DNA of 64,000 bases from Microbacterium foliorum (GCF_006385575.1 NZ_CP041040.1:186001-250000); one strand, 5' to 3'; positions 41,984-51,261 are shown, counted from the stretch's first letter. The notes: generated by a model not told the origin, from the letters alone. Translations and numbers: made by a program.

Positions 41984-43057
41984 TCAGCCGATGTACTCGA
42001 GCGTGACCTTCTCGACCCACGCGCCGAGGTTCTCGCTCACGAAACCGAAGTCGATGTCCTGACGGTCGAGGGTGCCCATGAGCTCGACGACCTCGGGGTT
42101 GGCCTGCTCGACCGCGCCCTCGTTGACGGGCATCGAGTTGAACTCGGCCGCGAACTCGCCCTGCACCTCGGCGCTGCCGAACCAGTCGATGAACTCCTGG
42201 GCCTTCTCCTCGTTGCCGGTGCCGTTGATCTGCGCGATCTGCTCGGTGACATACGGCACGCCGTAGTCGGGCACGATCATGCCGGTCGTGGTGCCGTACT
42301 CCTCGTCACGGGCGGCGATGCCGCTCGAGGGGAGCACGCCGTAGTCGATCTCGTCACGCGTGATGCGGGCGTAGAGGTCGGTGCCCTCGACCGCGGGCGA
42401 GCCGTTGGCGTAGTACGCCTCGACGAGCTCCCAGCCCTCGTCGCTGACGTCCAGGTCGCCGTCTTCGTCGAGGTGACGCGACAGGATGCTGGCGAGCACG
42501 AGCTGCGGGGTGGCCTGGCCGAGTGCGGGGTTGACCTCGTAGCGGCCCGCATACTCCTCTGTCCAGAGGTCCTCCTCGTCGGAGGGCGCGTCGGTGATCC
42601 TGTTCTCGTCGTAGACCGTGACGATGGCCTGCTCGACGAGCGGCCAGAAGGCCCCGTCGGCGGGGTCGCCCGCGTCGGCGGGAACCTCTCCGCTCCACTC
42701 GGGCTCGTAGGCCGTGATCGCCTCTTCAGCCTTGAGCTGCTCGAAGAACATGTTGTTCAGACCGAACACGACATCGCCGACCGGGTTGTTCTTCTCGGCG
42801 ATGATGCGGTTGGTGAGGTCGGCGCCGCCGAGGCCCACGATCTCGATGTCGATGCCGGCATCCGCTGCCTTCTCGGTGATCCACTCGCCACGGCCGTCGC
42901 TGTTCGAGTTGGTGTAGACGATGAGGGTCGCATCCGACCCGCCGTCGCTCGAGCCGCCGTCGGGCTCGGTGCTGCCGCCTGTGCAGCCGGTCAGGGTCAC
43001 GGCCGCCACCGCAGCGATTCCCAGGAGAGACCAGCGCTTCTTTCGGATGTCGACCAT
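41984..43057 (-). CDS. ABC transporter substrate-binding lipoprotein (family 1, iron/phosphonate-type)
   Basis: 357 residues from ATG 43057, chosen because GAAAGG lies at the right distance; ATG 43075 lacks a site. KKRWSLLGIAAVAAVTLTGC is a lipoprotein signal ending in LTGC. The mature part (TLIVYTNSNSDGRGEWITEK, NPVGDVVFGLNNMFF, TGMIVPDYGVPYVTEQ) matches type-1 solute-binding proteins of the Fe3+/2-aminoethylphosphonate/thiamine branch. No Tyr-pair typical of FbpA iron binding is obvious, and a phosphoesterase is in the operon, so an organophosphate or phosphonate ligand is a reasonable guess. Confidence 0.87.
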   Translation of the reverse strand: MVDIRKKRWSLLGIAAVAAVTLTGCTGGSTEPDGGSSDGGSDATLIVYTNSNSDGRGEWITEKAADAGIDIEIVGLGGADLTNRIIAEKNNPVGDVVFGLNNMFFEQLKAEEAITAYEPEWSGEVPADAGDPADGAFWPLVEQAIVTVYDENRITDAPSDEEDLWTEEYAGRYEVNPALGQATPQLVLASILSRHLDEDGDLDVSDEGWELVEAYYANGSPAVEGTDLYARITRDEIDYGVLPSSGIAARDEEYGTTTGMIVPDYGVPYVTEQIAQINGTGNEEKAQEFIDWFGSAEVQGEFAAEFNSMPVNEGAVEQANPEVVELMGTLDRQDIDFGFVSENLGAWVEKVTLEYIG

Positions 43058-43106
43058 GGTCGCCTTTCTCGTCATCGAGGTGTGTCTGATCTGACTTTAC
43101 CCCGGA

Positions 43107-43125
43107 GTTGTGGTTTATGTACAAC
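43107..43125. promoter_or_regulatory. Candidate LacI-type operator upstream of the importer operon
   Basis: GTTGT-N9-ACAAC, 50 bases upstream of the binding-protein start. On the minus strand TTGTAC and TAAAGT, 19 bases apart, are a possible promoter overlapping it. Confidence 0.35.
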
Positions 43126-43163
43126 GATTTGTCTGATTCTTAGCCGCGTTCGCGCGACCGCAC

Positions 43164-43523
43164 TCAAGATAGGCGGCGGAGATGAACACACGGGGAGTGC
43201 GGGGTGAACGGTGCCGTGATGAAGAGCATCGACTTGCGTCCGACGCGGTCGCCGAAGTGGCCGAAGAGAATGCCGCCGATCGGCCGGGAGACATAGCCGG
43301 CGAGCAGGATCACGAACGACAGCGCGGCGCCGAGAGCCGGGTCCATCGTCTCGGGGAAGAACAGGATCGGGAACACCAGTCCGGCTGCTGCGCCGTACAG
43401 CAGGAAGTCGTAGTACTCGACCGTGGAGCCGAGGAAACTCGAGATCAGTGCTCGGCGCGACTGCTTGCGGGTCGGCTCGTACGTCGCCGTATCGTGGCGC
43501 GAGGTGAGTGATTCTTCGGTCAT
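43164..43523 (-). pseudogene. Truncated MHS-type MFS transporter (N-terminal fragment)
   Basis: 119 residues from ATG 43523. KQSRRALISSFLGSTVEYYD with FLLYGAAAGLVFP, RPIGGILFGHFGDRVGRKSM is the front of a metabolite:H+ symporter (ProP/ShiA-like), but after TM3 the frame continues as an unrelated tail PHSPCVHLRRLS and stops. About three quarters of the usual 430-450 residues are missing, and the importer operon begins 100 bases further on. Confidence 0.8.
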
Positions 43524-43654
43524 GGTGTCTCCCCAGATGGCCGGAACTCGCCCGCGCATCGTCGCATCGGGCGCTCCCGAGCATCGGGCACGGAAGCCCG
43601 ACCGCGAACGTCGTGTGCCGCAGGGTGGAACGGCGGCGTGGTCCGGGGGATGCC

Positions 43655-43910
43655 GGCGAGACCCCTCTTCTGGGGTGAGGCTCGTGTCGTGGCGGTGGGT
43701 CTCGCGCAGGGATGTGGGTCGTGCGCTCGTGGGGTGCCCGCTTCTCGGCGAGACCCCTCTTCTGGGGTGAGACTCGTGTCGTGCGGGTGGGTCTCGGCCC
43801 GGGATGTGGGTCGTGCGCTCGTGGGGTGCCCGCTTCTCGGCGAGACCCCTCTTCTGGGGTGAGACTCGTGTCGTGCGGGTGGGTCTCGCCGCGAAAGCTG
43901 GGTCTCGCCG
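43655..43910. repeat. 92-bp tandem repeat, about 2.7 copies
   Basis: Units start at 43655, 43747 and 43839, each beginning GGCGAGACCCCTCTTCTGGG; the third diverges after about 55 bases. Each unit holds a small hairpin ACCCC-TCTTCT-GGGGT and copies of GGTGGGTCTCG/GGGTGGGTCTCG. Copies one and two differ at a few positions only. With the MFS fragment it fills the 43524-43955 gap. Confidence 0.9.
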
Positions 43911-43955
43911 ACCGGCCAGCCAGCCCGCCGGCCAGCCTGCCCGCCGGATCTGCGA

Positions 43956-45452
43956 CTACTCGAACCCGCCGGTGAGCCTTCCCCGCATCCGCTGGCTGCT
44001 GTCGTTCATCCCGACGATCTCGACCGTCTTGCCGAGCGCCGTGTACTTCGTCTCGATCGCGTCCAGAGCCGCGACCGTCGATGCATCCCAGATGTGCGAT
44101 CCGCTGAGGTCGATGACGACGCGATCGGGATCCTCCGGGTAGGAGAACAGCGTCGTCAGGTCGTTGCTCGAGGCGAAGAACAGCTCGCCGGTCACGGTGT
44201 AGGTGACGACGTCGCCGTCGACCGAGCGGGTCACCGAGACGAAGTGCGCCACCCGCCGCACGAACAGCACCGACGCGACGAGCACCCCGCCGACGACACC
44301 GACCGCGAGGTTGTGCGTCAGCAGCACCAAGACGACGGTGGCGATCATCACGAACGTCTCGCTCTTCGGCATCCGCTTCAGGGTCGACGGCTTGACGCTG
44401 TGCCAGTCGAAGGCTCCGATCGCGACCATGATCATCACCGCGACGAGGGCCGCCATGGGGATCGTGCTGACGAAGTCGCCGAACACGACGACCAGCAGGA
44501 ACAGGAAGATGCCGGCGCAGAACGTCGAGATGCGGGTGCGTGCGCCCGAGGCCTTGACGCCGATCATGGTCTGGCCGATCACGGCGCATCCGCCCATGCC
44601 GCCGAAGATTCCCGAGAGCATGTTCGCCACGCCCTGCGCCCACGACTCCCGCGTCTTGTTCGAGTGGGTGTCGGTGATCTCGTCGACGAGCTTCGCGGTG
44701 AGCAGCGACTCCATGAGTCCGACCAGCGCGACCCCGAGCGCGAACGGCGCGATGATCGTGAATGTCTCCCACGTCAGCGGCACGTTCGGGATGAAGAGCT
44801 CGGGCAGGCTCTTCGGCAGCTCGCCCTGATCGCCGACCGTCGGCACCGTGATCGCGAACGCCATCACCACGGCGGTCACGATGATCACCGACACGAGCGG
44901 CGCCGGCACGATCGTGGTGATCTTCGGCATCGCGATCATCACGACGATTCCCAGCGCGACCAGCGGATAGACCATCCACGGCGCGTCGATCAGCTGCGGG
45001 AACTGCGAGCTGAACACGAAGATCGCCAGCGCGTTCACGAACCCGACCATGACGCTGCGCGGAATGAACCGCATCAGCTTCGCGACGCCCAGCACTCCGA
45101 GGAGCACCTGGAAGATGCCGGCGAGGATGACCGTCGCGATGAAGTAGTCCATCCCGTACGCCGGCGCGACCGGTGCGATCACGAGCGCGACGGCTCCGGT
45201 CGCCGCTGTCACCATCGCCGGACGCCCACCGAGGAACGCGATCGACACCGCCATGATGAACGACGAGAACAGACCCACCTTCGGGTCGACGCCCGCGATC
45301 ACCGAGAACGCGATCGCCTCGGGGATCAGCGCGAGCCCCACGACGAGGCCCGCGAGCACTTCGCGCGTCAGCATCCGCGGACTCTTCAGCGCCTGAAGCA
45401 CCGTGGGGTTCGCCCGATAGCGGGCACGATCGTCGACCGCAGTTGCAGACAT
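43956..45452 (-). CDS. SulP family anion transporter with STAS domain
   Basis: 498 residues. Ten or more TM segments begin at MLTREVLAGLVVGLALIPEA with IAFSVIAGVDPKVGLFSSF, the SulP signature, and GGMGGCAVIGQTMIGVKASG. The C-terminal STAS domain reads VVIDLSGSHIWDASTVAALD. SulP proteins carry sulfate, bicarbonate or dicarboxylates; short bacterial members of this size are often bicarbonate or unknown. Monocistronic. Confidence 0.92.
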   Translation of the reverse strand: MSATAVDDRARYRANPTVLQALKSPRMLTREVLAGLVVGLALIPEAIAFSVIAGVDPKVGLFSSFIMAVSIAFLGGRPAMVTAATGAVALVIAPVAPAYGMDYFIATVILAGIFQVLLGVLGVAKLMRFIPRSVMVGFVNALAIFVFSSQFPQLIDAPWMVYPLVALGIVVMIAMPKITTIVPAPLVSVIIVTAVVMAFAITVPTVGDQGELPKSLPELFIPNVPLTWETFTIIAPFALGVALVGLMESLLTAKLVDEITDTHSNKTRESWAQGVANMLSGIFGGMGGCAVIGQTMIGVKASGARTRISTFCAGIFLFLLVVVFGDFVSTIPMAALVAVMIMVAIGAFDWHSVKPSTLKRMPKSETFVMIATVVLVLLTHNLAVGVVGGVLVASVLFVRRVAHFVSVTRSVDGDVVTYTVTGELFFASSNDLTTLFSYPEDPDRVVIDLSGSHIWDASTVAALDAIETKYTALGKTVEIVGMNDSSQRMRGRLTGGFE

Positions 45453-45536
45453 GGGGATGCTCCAGAGAGGGTGCCCGGTGGTGGGGCAGAACAGTTAAGG
45501 GTACGGCGGATGCTGGAGGGGCGCGTCCCTCCGGCC

Positions 45537-45605
45537 GTTGAGCGAGCGCTCTCACGGGGATGGCGCGTGTCGTCTCCGTCGGCTTCGCCGTCTCCGCTCA
45601 ACGAC
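45537..45605. repeat. Interspersed inverted repeat, family 5, copy B
   Basis: CCGTTGAGCGAGCGCTCTCA at the left and CCGCTCAACGACC at the right, with inner GTGTCGTCTCC. Same outer arms as 13764-13843. Confidence 0.55.
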
Positions 45606-45672
45606 CGAGAGAAGCACCTGGGAGCGATGTGCTCACTCTGAGGATGAAAAGCGCGGCGGAGTGACAACTCTA

Positions 45673-45702
45673 TGAGCGCATTTCATGGGCTATCTGCGCT
45701 CA
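45673..45702. promoter_or_regulatory. Dyad upstream of the pantothenate operon
   Basis: TGAGCGCA-N14-TGCGCTCA, a perfect 8-bp dyad about 70 bases before the first gene of the operon. The spacing fits a dimeric regulator. The 45453-45774 gap holds this and the family-5 repeat. Confidence 0.4.
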
Positions 45703-45774
45703 GATTTTGCACATACGCCGCTGCGGGCGGATACTCATCCCATCCGCGCCGCACGTCTCGGCCGGGGAAACGAC

Positions 45775-46596
45775 ATGCACAGCACCCCTGCTCTCGCACC
45801 TGAGACGACCATCGCCATCGTCGGCGCTGGCCGTCTCGGCGGCGTACTCGCACGAGCGCTGCGCACAGCGGGCTTCGTCGTCCTGGGTCCCCTCGGGCGG
45901 GACGACCGGATGCCGGATGCCGATGTCGCCCTGCTCTGCGTTCCCGACTCGGCCATTGCGGCGGTGGCCTTCGCCGCGCGGCCCCATGCGCGCCTCGTCG
46001 CCCATGTCTCGGGTGCGACGCCGCTCACCGACGTCGACTTCAGCCTGCACCCGCTGCAGACCTTCACCGGCAAGGAGACGTCCGAGGCCTTCCGCGACAT
46101 CGGCGTGGCCGTCGACGGCCGCACGCCAGAGGCGCTCGAGGTGGCCGAAGCGCTCGCGCGGGCGCTCGGTGCGAACCCCTTCCGCGTCGACGACGCCCAC
46201 CGCGCGGAGTATCACGCCGCGGCATCCTTCGCCTCGAACTTCGTGCTCACCGTGCTCGATGCGGCCGAACACCTCGCGCGGGATGCCGGGGTGGATCGCG
46301 CACACCTCGCACCGCTCGTGCGCCAGACGGTCGACAACTGGGCGGCATCCGGCGCAGCATCCGCACTCACCGGGCCGATCGCTAGAGGTGACGAGGCGAC
46401 CGTGGCGCGGCAGCGCGCAGCATCCGCCGACTACCGAGAACTCTTCGACGCACTCGCCACCGCCACCCGCGCGGTCGCTGGACGCGCACCGCGCGCGGCC
46501 ACCACCGACACGAACGACGCGGACACGACCGCCACCGACACGACCACCGACACGACCGCCGATCACGCGGCCACGACCGAGGAGCCCGGGGCATGA
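45775..46596 (+). CDS. Rossmann-DUF2520 protein, candidate ketopantoate reductase of the pan operon
   Basis: 273 residues from ATG 45775 (GGGGAAACG upstream). [20 protein letters not shown] is an NAD(P)-binding motif; [20 protein letters not shown] and the helical C-terminal domain with [20 protein letters not shown] are DUF2520. This family sits next to panC in many Actinobacteria, where a classical PanE may be missing, so it is a candidate for the reduction of ketopantoate. The C-terminal tail is a Thr/Asp-rich low-complexity stretch. It overlaps panC by four bases. Confidence 0.82.
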   Translation: MHSTPALAPETTIAIVGAGRLGGVLARALRTAGFVVLGPLGRDDRMPDADVALLCVPDSAIAAVAFAARPHARLVAHVSGATPLTDVDFSLHPLQTFTGKETSEAFRDIGVAVDGRTPEALEVAEALARALGANPFRVDDAHRAEYHAAASFASNFVLTVLDAAEHLARDAGVDRAHLAPLVRQTVDNWAASGAASALTGPIARGDEATVARQRAASADYRELFDALATATRAVAGRAPRAATTDTNDADTTATDTTTDTTADHAATTEEPGA

Positions 46597-47498
46597 GAAT
46601 CCTGCGCACGATCGCCGAGGTGCGAGCAGCGGTCCGCGACGCCAAGGCAGCGGGCCGGTCGGTCGGACTCGTACCGACCATGGGCGCGTTCCACGAGGGG
46701 CATCTCTCGCTGATGCGCGCGGCACGGGAGCAGGACGCCCTCGTCGTCGTCTCGCTGTTCGTCAACCCGACCCAGTTCGCCGCGAACGAAGACCTCAGCA
46801 CCTACCCGCGCGACGAGGCTCGCGACGCCGCGCTCGCCGAGGCCGAGGGCGTCGACATCCTGTTCGCACCAAACCCGGCCGAGATCTACCCCGACGGCTT
46901 CGCCACGAACATCCACGTCGAGGGCATCACCGATGTGCTCGACGGCGCGAGCCGCGGGCCCCACCACTTCGACGGGGTCGCCACGGTCGTCACCAAGCTG
47001 TTCGGCATCGTTGGCCCCGACGTCGCCTACTTCGGCCAGAAGGATGCGCAGCAGGTGCTCGTCGTGCGCCGGGTCGTGCGCGACCTCGACCTCGACGTGC
47101 GGATCGTGGCCTGCCCGATCGTTCGCGAGCCCGACGGACTCGCCATGAGCTCGCGCAACGTCTACCTCGACGCGGGCGCACGCTCCCAGGCGACCGCACT
47201 CAACCGGGCGCTCGACGCGGCGGATGCCGCCCACCGAGCGGGGGAGCGCGACGGCATCCTGCCTGCTGCCCATGCTGTTCTGGCGGAGGCGGGAATCGAC
47301 GCCGAATACCTGGAACTCCGGGATGCCGAGACCCTGCAGCCCGTGACCCGCATCGAACGAGACGCGCTGCTGCTCGTCGCCGCCCGTGTGGGTGCCGCGC
47401 GACTCATCGACAACCACCTGCTGACCGCCACCTCGGCCATCGAGAGCGGCTCGACCACCGAGACCAACACGACCCCCGACGGAAAGGGCGACGCGTGA
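46593..47498 (+). CDS. panC: Pantothenate synthetase
   Basis: 301 residues. [20 protein letters not shown] contains the HIGH-like ATP site, [38 protein letters not shown] and MSSRNVYLD (KMSKS-like) are all conserved. It joins pantoate and beta-alanine with ATP. Start overlaps the DUF2520 stop (ATGA) and its own stop overlaps panD. A low-complexity tail ([20 protein letters not shown]) extends beyond the usual end. Confidence 0.95.
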   Translation: MRILRTIAEVRAAVRDAKAAGRSVGLVPTMGAFHEGHLSLMRAAREQDALVVVSLFVNPTQFAANEDLSTYPRDEARDAALAEAEGVDILFAPNPAEIYPDGFATNIHVEGITDVLDGASRGPHHFDGVATVVTKLFGIVGPDVAYFGQKDAQQVLVVRRVVRDLDLDVRIVACPIVREPDGLAMSSRNVYLDAGARSQATALNRALDAADAAHRAGERDGILPAAHAVLAEAGIDAEYLELRDAETLQPVTRIERDALLLVAARVGAARLIDNHLLTATSAIESGSTTETNTTPDGKGDA

Positions 47499-47884
47499 TG
47501 CGACGCACGATGCTGAAGTCGAAGATCCACCGCGCGACCGTCACGGGCAGCGATCTGCACTACGTCGGCTCGATCACCGTCGACCCCGACCTGCTCGAAG
47601 CCGCCGACATCCTGCCGCACGAGCAGGTGCACGTCGTCGACGTCGACAACGGTGCGCGCTTCGAGACCTACACGCTGGTCGGCGAGCGCGGGTCCGGCGT
47701 GATCCAGGTCAACGGTGCCGCCGCCCGCCTCGTGCGCACCGGCGACACCATCATCGTCATCTCCTACGCCGACTACTCGCCCGAAGACCTCGCCGATTAC
47801 GAACCCGTCGTCGTACACGTCGATCGGTCGAACTCGATCGTCCGCGTCGACGACGCCGTCGGTGAACTGGTGGTGACCTCATGA
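47498..47884 (+). CDS. panD: Aspartate 1-decarboxylase, pyruvoyl-dependent
   Basis: 128 residues. [20 protein letters not shown] then [15 protein letters not shown]; the Gly-Ser in YVGSIT is the self-cleavage site that creates the pyruvoyl group. [18 protein letters not shown] and [10 protein letters not shown] are conserved. It makes beta-alanine from aspartate for PanC. Its ATG shares a base with the panC stop and its stop overlaps panB. Confidence 0.95.
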   Translation: MRRTMLKSKIHRATVTGSDLHYVGSITVDPDLLEAADILPHEQVHVVDVDNGARFETYTLVGERGSGVIQVNGAAARLVRTGDTIIVISYADYSPEDLADYEPVVVHVDRSNSIVRVDDAVGELVVTS

Positions 47885-48750
47885 GCGCCCACGCCGCACC
47901 GACGAAGCGCCTGACCCTGCGCGATCTCGACGCGAAGAAGCATGCGGGTGAGCCCATCGTCATGGTCACCGCCTACGACTTCCCGAGCGCGCAGATCGTC
48001 GAAGAAGCCGGCGTCGACATGGTGCTCGTCGGCGACTCGGCCGCGATGACGGTGCTCGGCTACGACAGCACCGTTCCGGTCACGACCGACGAGATGCTGA
48101 TGCTCACGAAGGCCGTGCGGCGCGGACTCACCAAGCCGCTGCTCGTCGGCGACCTGCCCTTCGGCTCATATGAGGCATCGGACGAGATCGCCATCGCGAC
48201 CGCGCAGCGCTTCATCAAAGAGGCGGGCGTCGACCTGGTCAAGATCGAACGCGGCGGCGCCACCGTCGAACGTGCCCGCGCGCTCGTGAATGCCGGCATC
48301 CCTGTCGTCGGACACGTCGGACTCACGCCGCAGACCGCCACCTCGCTCGGTGGATACCGCGCACAGGGGCGCACGGCCGATGCCGCGCTCGCCGTGATCG
48401 ACGACGCCCTCGCGTTGCAGGATGCCGGAGTCTCGGTGCTGGTCATCGAAGCAGTGCCGTCGGAGGTCACCGCGGCACTCGCGCCCCTGCTGCGCATTCC
48501 GCTGATCGGCATCGGAGCCGGAGCGGATGCCGACGGCCAGGTGCTCGTCTTCCACGACCTGCTCGGCATCTACGCCCGCGGAGTCGCCAAGTTCGTCAAG
48601 CGCTATGCCGACGTGCGGGGCGTGTCGGTCGCCGGGGTCGCAGCCTATGCGAGCGAAGTGCGTGAGGGCGTATACCCAGGGCCCGAGCACGGGTACGGGA
48701 TGGCCGACGGCGAGGCCGCACGGCTGCAGGAGCTGCTCGCGGGGCGGTAG
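47881..48750 (+). CDS. panB: Ketopantoate hydroxymethyltransferase
   Basis: 289 residues. [68 protein letters not shown] and [20 protein letters not shown] are the PanB motifs, including the metal-binding Asp and the catalytic Glu region (IEAVPSEV). It adds a hydroxymethyl group from methylene-THF to ketoisovalerate, the first step of the pathway. It closes the operon. Confidence 0.95.
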   Translation: MSAHAAPTKRLTLRDLDAKKHAGEPIVMVTAYDFPSAQIVEEAGVDMVLVGDSAAMTVLGYDSTVPVTTDEMLMLTKAVRRGLTKPLLVGDLPFGSYEASDEIAIATAQRFIKEAGVDLVKIERGGATVERARALVNAGIPVVGHVGLTPQTATSLGGYRAQGRTADAALAVIDDALALQDAGVSVLVIEAVPSEVTAALAPLLRIPLIGIGAGADADGQVLVFHDLLGIYARGVAKFVKRYADVRGVSVAGVAAYASEVREGVYPGPEHGYGMADGEAARLQELLAGR

Positions 48751-48756
48751 GCCGCG

Positions 48757-48819
48757 GCATCCGGCATCCGGCATCCGGCATCCGGCATCCGGCGTCCGGC
48801 ATCCGGCGTCCGGCATCCG
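48757..48819. repeat. Heptamer tandem array, nine GCATCCG units
   Basis: Nine 7-base units GCATCCG, two of them GCGTCCG, directly after panB. The unit corresponds to the very frequent GGATGC word of this genome. Confidence 0.9.
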
Positions 48820-48845
48820 GTTTCCTGTGCGCCAGCGAAGGCGAT

Positions 48846-48913
48846 GTGCGCTTGCGAAGTCCGGATCCCGCGTCTCCGGCCTTCGGAAGCGCACGCGGAC
48901 TTCGGAAGCGCAC
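48846..48913. terminator. Inverted repeat after panB, possible bidirectional terminator
   Basis: GTGCGCTTGCGAAGTCCG (48846-48863) faces CGGACTTCGGAAGCGCAC (48896-48913) with one mismatch over 18 bp and a 32-base loop. It lies between the convergent panB and XRE genes. Confidence 0.5.
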
Positions 48914-48939
48914 GCGACGCGCGGGCGACTTCCCGATCC

Positions 48940-49143
48940 TCACGCCTCCCAGCGAAGGATGTCGCCCGGCTGGCACTGCAAGACCTCGCACAGTGCGTCC
49001 AGGGTCGAGAAACGCACAGCCTTGGCGCGGCCGTTCTTCAGCACTGCGAGATTCGTCGGGGTGATGCCGATGCGCTCGGCCAGCTCGCCGACTCCCATCT
49101 TGCGCCGCGCCATCATCACGTCGATGTCGACCACGACGGGCAT
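48940..49143 (-). CDS. XRE-family HTH regulator (YozG-like), partner of DUF2975 protein
   Basis: 67 residues. VDIDVMMARRKMGVGELAER with IGITPTNLAVLKNGRAKAVR and LDALCEVLQCQPGDILRW is the compact Cro/C1 helix-turn-helix of the YozG group. Its ATG shares a base with the stop of the upstream DUF2975 gene (TGATG). The pairing is conserved across Gram-positive bacteria; the regulator is thought to control the membrane protein. Confidence 0.9.
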   Translation of the reverse strand: MPVVVDIDVMMARRKMGVGELAERIGITPTNLAVLKNGRAKAVRFSTLDALCEVLQCQPGDILRWEA

Positions 49144-49631
49144 CAGATCACCTCGTTGTCGAGCTCCGCGCGCAGCGACTGTGCTTCGGTGTCGCGCTCG
49201 ATCGCCTGCCGCAGCAGCGCCTTCATGACGACGACGAGCAGGGCGATGCCGCCGAGCACCACGCCCGCGCCGCCGATGAGCGCCACAAGTCCCGGTGCGG
49301 CCGAGCCCGGTGCGAGTATCGCAGCGAGGATCCACATGAGCGCTGCGGCCACGAGGATCGCGCCGATGATCACGTCGATGTAGCGGAACGACGAGGTCGA
49401 GAAGATCGATCCGCGGCGCACCTTCGTCAGCAGCATCCACACGCAGATGCCGAAGACCTGCAGGGTTCCGACGCCGAGAACCATGATCGATACGAGCGCG
49501 ATCCGGCCCCACAGCTCTTCGGCGCCGAGGTCGATCCACAGCAGCGGCACGATGAGCGCCTGCACTGCCACGGATCCGATCAGCGCCAGCACGATCACGA
49601 CTTTCAACACGACGATCGTCGACTTCGCCAT
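49143..49631 (-). CDS. DUF2975 membrane protein
   Basis: 162 residues from ATG 49631. Four TM segments, starting with IVVLKVVIVLALIGSVAVQA; the loop VRRGSIFSTSSFRYIDVIIG between TM2 and TM3 is the DUF2975 hallmark. Role unknown. It is the first gene of a two-gene unit with the XRE regulator. Confidence 0.88.
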   Translation of the reverse strand: MAKSTIVVLKVVIVLALIGSVAVQALIVPLLWIDLGAEELWGRIALVSIMVLGVGTLQVFGICVWMLLTKVRRGSIFSTSSFRYIDVIIGAILVAAALMWILAAILAPGSAAPGLVALIGGAGVVLGGIALLVVVMKALLRQAIERDTEAQSLRAELDNEVI

Positions 49632-49714
49632 GACTCCACCTCTCATCGAGAAACAACAGAAATCTATCGTTAATCGTTCGATATGGGAAGTCGGCGGATG
49701 CAGGGGCGCGGCCC

Positions 49715-49886
49715 TTCGGGAGGAGAACTGCCGCTCCGGAGGAGATCTGCCGCTGGAAGTCGGCGCTTCAGGAGGGGATCTGCCCCTCGGGAGGAGGGAT
49801 TCGCGGGAAGTCTCCTCCCGAGGCGCAGTTCTCCTCCCGAAGAGGTCGGGTTCTCCTCCCGAAGAGGTCGGGTTCTCCTCCCGAGG
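49715..49886. repeat. Interspersed inverted repeat, family 3, copy A (compound)
   Basis: Several copies of the arm TTCGGGAGGAGAA / CTCGGGAGGAG on the left and CTCCTCCCGAG / TTCTCCTCCCGAA on the right. The right side includes a 22-bp unit GAAGAGGTCGGG-TTCTCCTCCC in tandem (two copies). It fills most of the 49632-49943 gap. A simpler copy lies at 51601. Confidence 0.8.
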
Positions 49887-49943
49887 GTGAGGGCTTCGTG
49901 ATGCGCGTCTTGCCGATGCGGCCTGCCGAACGGGGGCGCGTGC

Positions 49944-51161
49944 CTACTCCGCGCGGCGCACCCGAAGCACCAACGCGACCACTGCGAGCACGATGACCGC
50001 GACCCCATATCCCACGCACACCGCGCCGAGCCCGAACACCCCGACCAGGGTTCCGGCGACGACGGCGGGCACTCCGAATGCGAGGTACGCGAGCAGGTAG
50101 ATCACGGCGAACGTGTCGGCGCGGTCGGTGGCGGGGATGCGCGGTGCGAGCGAGGCGACGACTCCTGAGAAGGCGGTGCCGAAGCCCATGCCGGTCACGG
50201 CCGTCGCAGCGAGGTAGAAGGGGAGCGACTCGACGCCGAGGGCGATGAGCGACAGCGCTGTTCCTGTCGCGAGGGTGGCGGTGCCGAAGATCACAGAGGT
50301 GCGCGGTCGGCGATTGCGGAACACGAACGCGGTGATCGCGCCGACGCCCGCCAGCATCGCGACTGCGAGCCCCTGCCAGACATGGGCTTCGCCGCCGAGC
50401 TCGGTGCGCACGATGGTGGCGCCGAGCGAGAGGAAGAGGCCGCCCGTCGCCCACCCGGCGATGATCGCCGGTGCGCCGCGCCAGAAGTCCGAGCGGATGC
50501 CGGCGGGCACCGACAACCGGAAGCTCAGCGACCGCCACGCCCCCGCATGCAGCGGCGCGGTCTCGGGTGCGAGGAAGAACAGCGTGGCGAGCACGAGGTA
50601 GATGACGGTGAGTGGCGCGAAGACGTCGAACAGCGGCTGGCCGGTCACGTCGAGGGCGATGCCCGAGACGAGTGCGCCGAGCGCCAGCCCGATTCCGGGG
50701 CTCAGGGCATTCCAGAGGGCGGCGACCCTCGAGCGTCCGCCGGGTGCCAGATCGAGCGCGGCGGCCGAGAGCGCGGCGATGAGCACGCCACTCGCGGCGC
50801 CCTGCAGGATGCGCGCGAGCATGAGCGTCGCGACCGAGTCGGCGTGCCAGAAGAGCAGCATGCTTGCCGCGAGCAGCAGCAGTCCGCCGATCGCGACGGG
50901 GCGGCGTCCGATGTGGTCGGAGAGCGAGCCGGCCGAGAGCAGCGCGAGCAGCAGGGCGATCGCGTAGACGGCGAAGACCGCACTGATGACGATCGCGTCG
51001 AAGCCGATCTCGGCGGCGAGCACGGGGTAGAACGGCGAGGGAGCGCTCGCGCCCATCATCATCGCGATCTGCGTCACGATCGCCAGCGCGAACCCGAACC
51101 GCGGGCGGCGGATAGCGGATGCTGACGCCGTGGTTGTGGCGGTCGGTGACGTGGTGGTCAT
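49944..51161 (-). CDS. MFS transporter (drug/efflux-like)
   Basis: 405 residues, twelve TM segments. After TM2 the motif A loop is AGSLSDHIGRRPVAIGGLLL. ALSPGIGLALGALVSGIALD in TM5 resembles the efflux motif C (GxxxGPxxGG-like). Divergent from an ArsR regulator with twin dyads between, so probably an inducible exporter. Substrate unknown. Confidence 0.88.
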   Translation of the reverse strand: MTTTSPTATTTASASAIRRPRFGFALAIVTQIAMMMGASAPSPFYPVLAAEIGFDAIVISAVFAVYAIALLLALLSAGSLSDHIGRRPVAIGGLLLLAASMLLFWHADSVATLMLARILQGAASGVLIAALSAAALDLAPGGRSRVAALWNALSPGIGLALGALVSGIALDVTGQPLFDVFAPLTVIYLVLATLFFLAPETAPLHAGAWRSLSFRLSVPAGIRSDFWRGAPAIIAGWATGGLFLSLGATIVRTELGGEAHVWQGLAVAMLAGVGAITAFVFRNRRPRTSVIFGTATLATGTALSLIALGVESLPFYLAATAVTGMGFGTAFSGVVASLAPRIPATDRADTFAVIYLLAYLAFGVPAVVAGTLVGVFGLGAVCVGYGVAVIVLAVVALVLRVRRAE

Positions 51162-51195
51162 GCGTGCTCCCGCAGGGTCGGTCTCGAATCATTGG

Positions 51196-51213
51196 GTTCG
51201 ACAATCATCGAAC
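51196..51213. promoter_or_regulatory. Candidate ArsR operator 1
   Basis: GTTCGA-N6-TCGAAC, a perfect dyad 35 bases upstream of the MFS start. The same 18-bp layout recurs at 51243. Confidence 0.6.
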
Positions 51214-51242
51214 TATCGGAGCGTACTCGCGTTCCATCGATT

Positions 51243-51260
51243 GTTCAACTATTCTCGAAC
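51243..51260. promoter_or_regulatory. Candidate ArsR operator 2
   Basis: GTTCAA-N6-TCGAAC, one mismatch from operator 1, ending two bases before the ArsR ATG. The spacing between dyad centres is 47 bases. Confidence 0.6.
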
Positions 51261-51261
51261 C

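Noticed and set aside
43072..45555. An 827-codon open frame on the minus strand across the importer/SulP region
   Set aside because: It is antisense or out of frame to recognisable genes (SulP, MHS fragment); the translation is Arg/Gly/Asp-rich without motifs, as GC-rich shadow frames are.
48757..48819. CRISPR-like or coding repeat after panB
   Set aside because: Seven-base perfect tandem units, non-coding in all frames.
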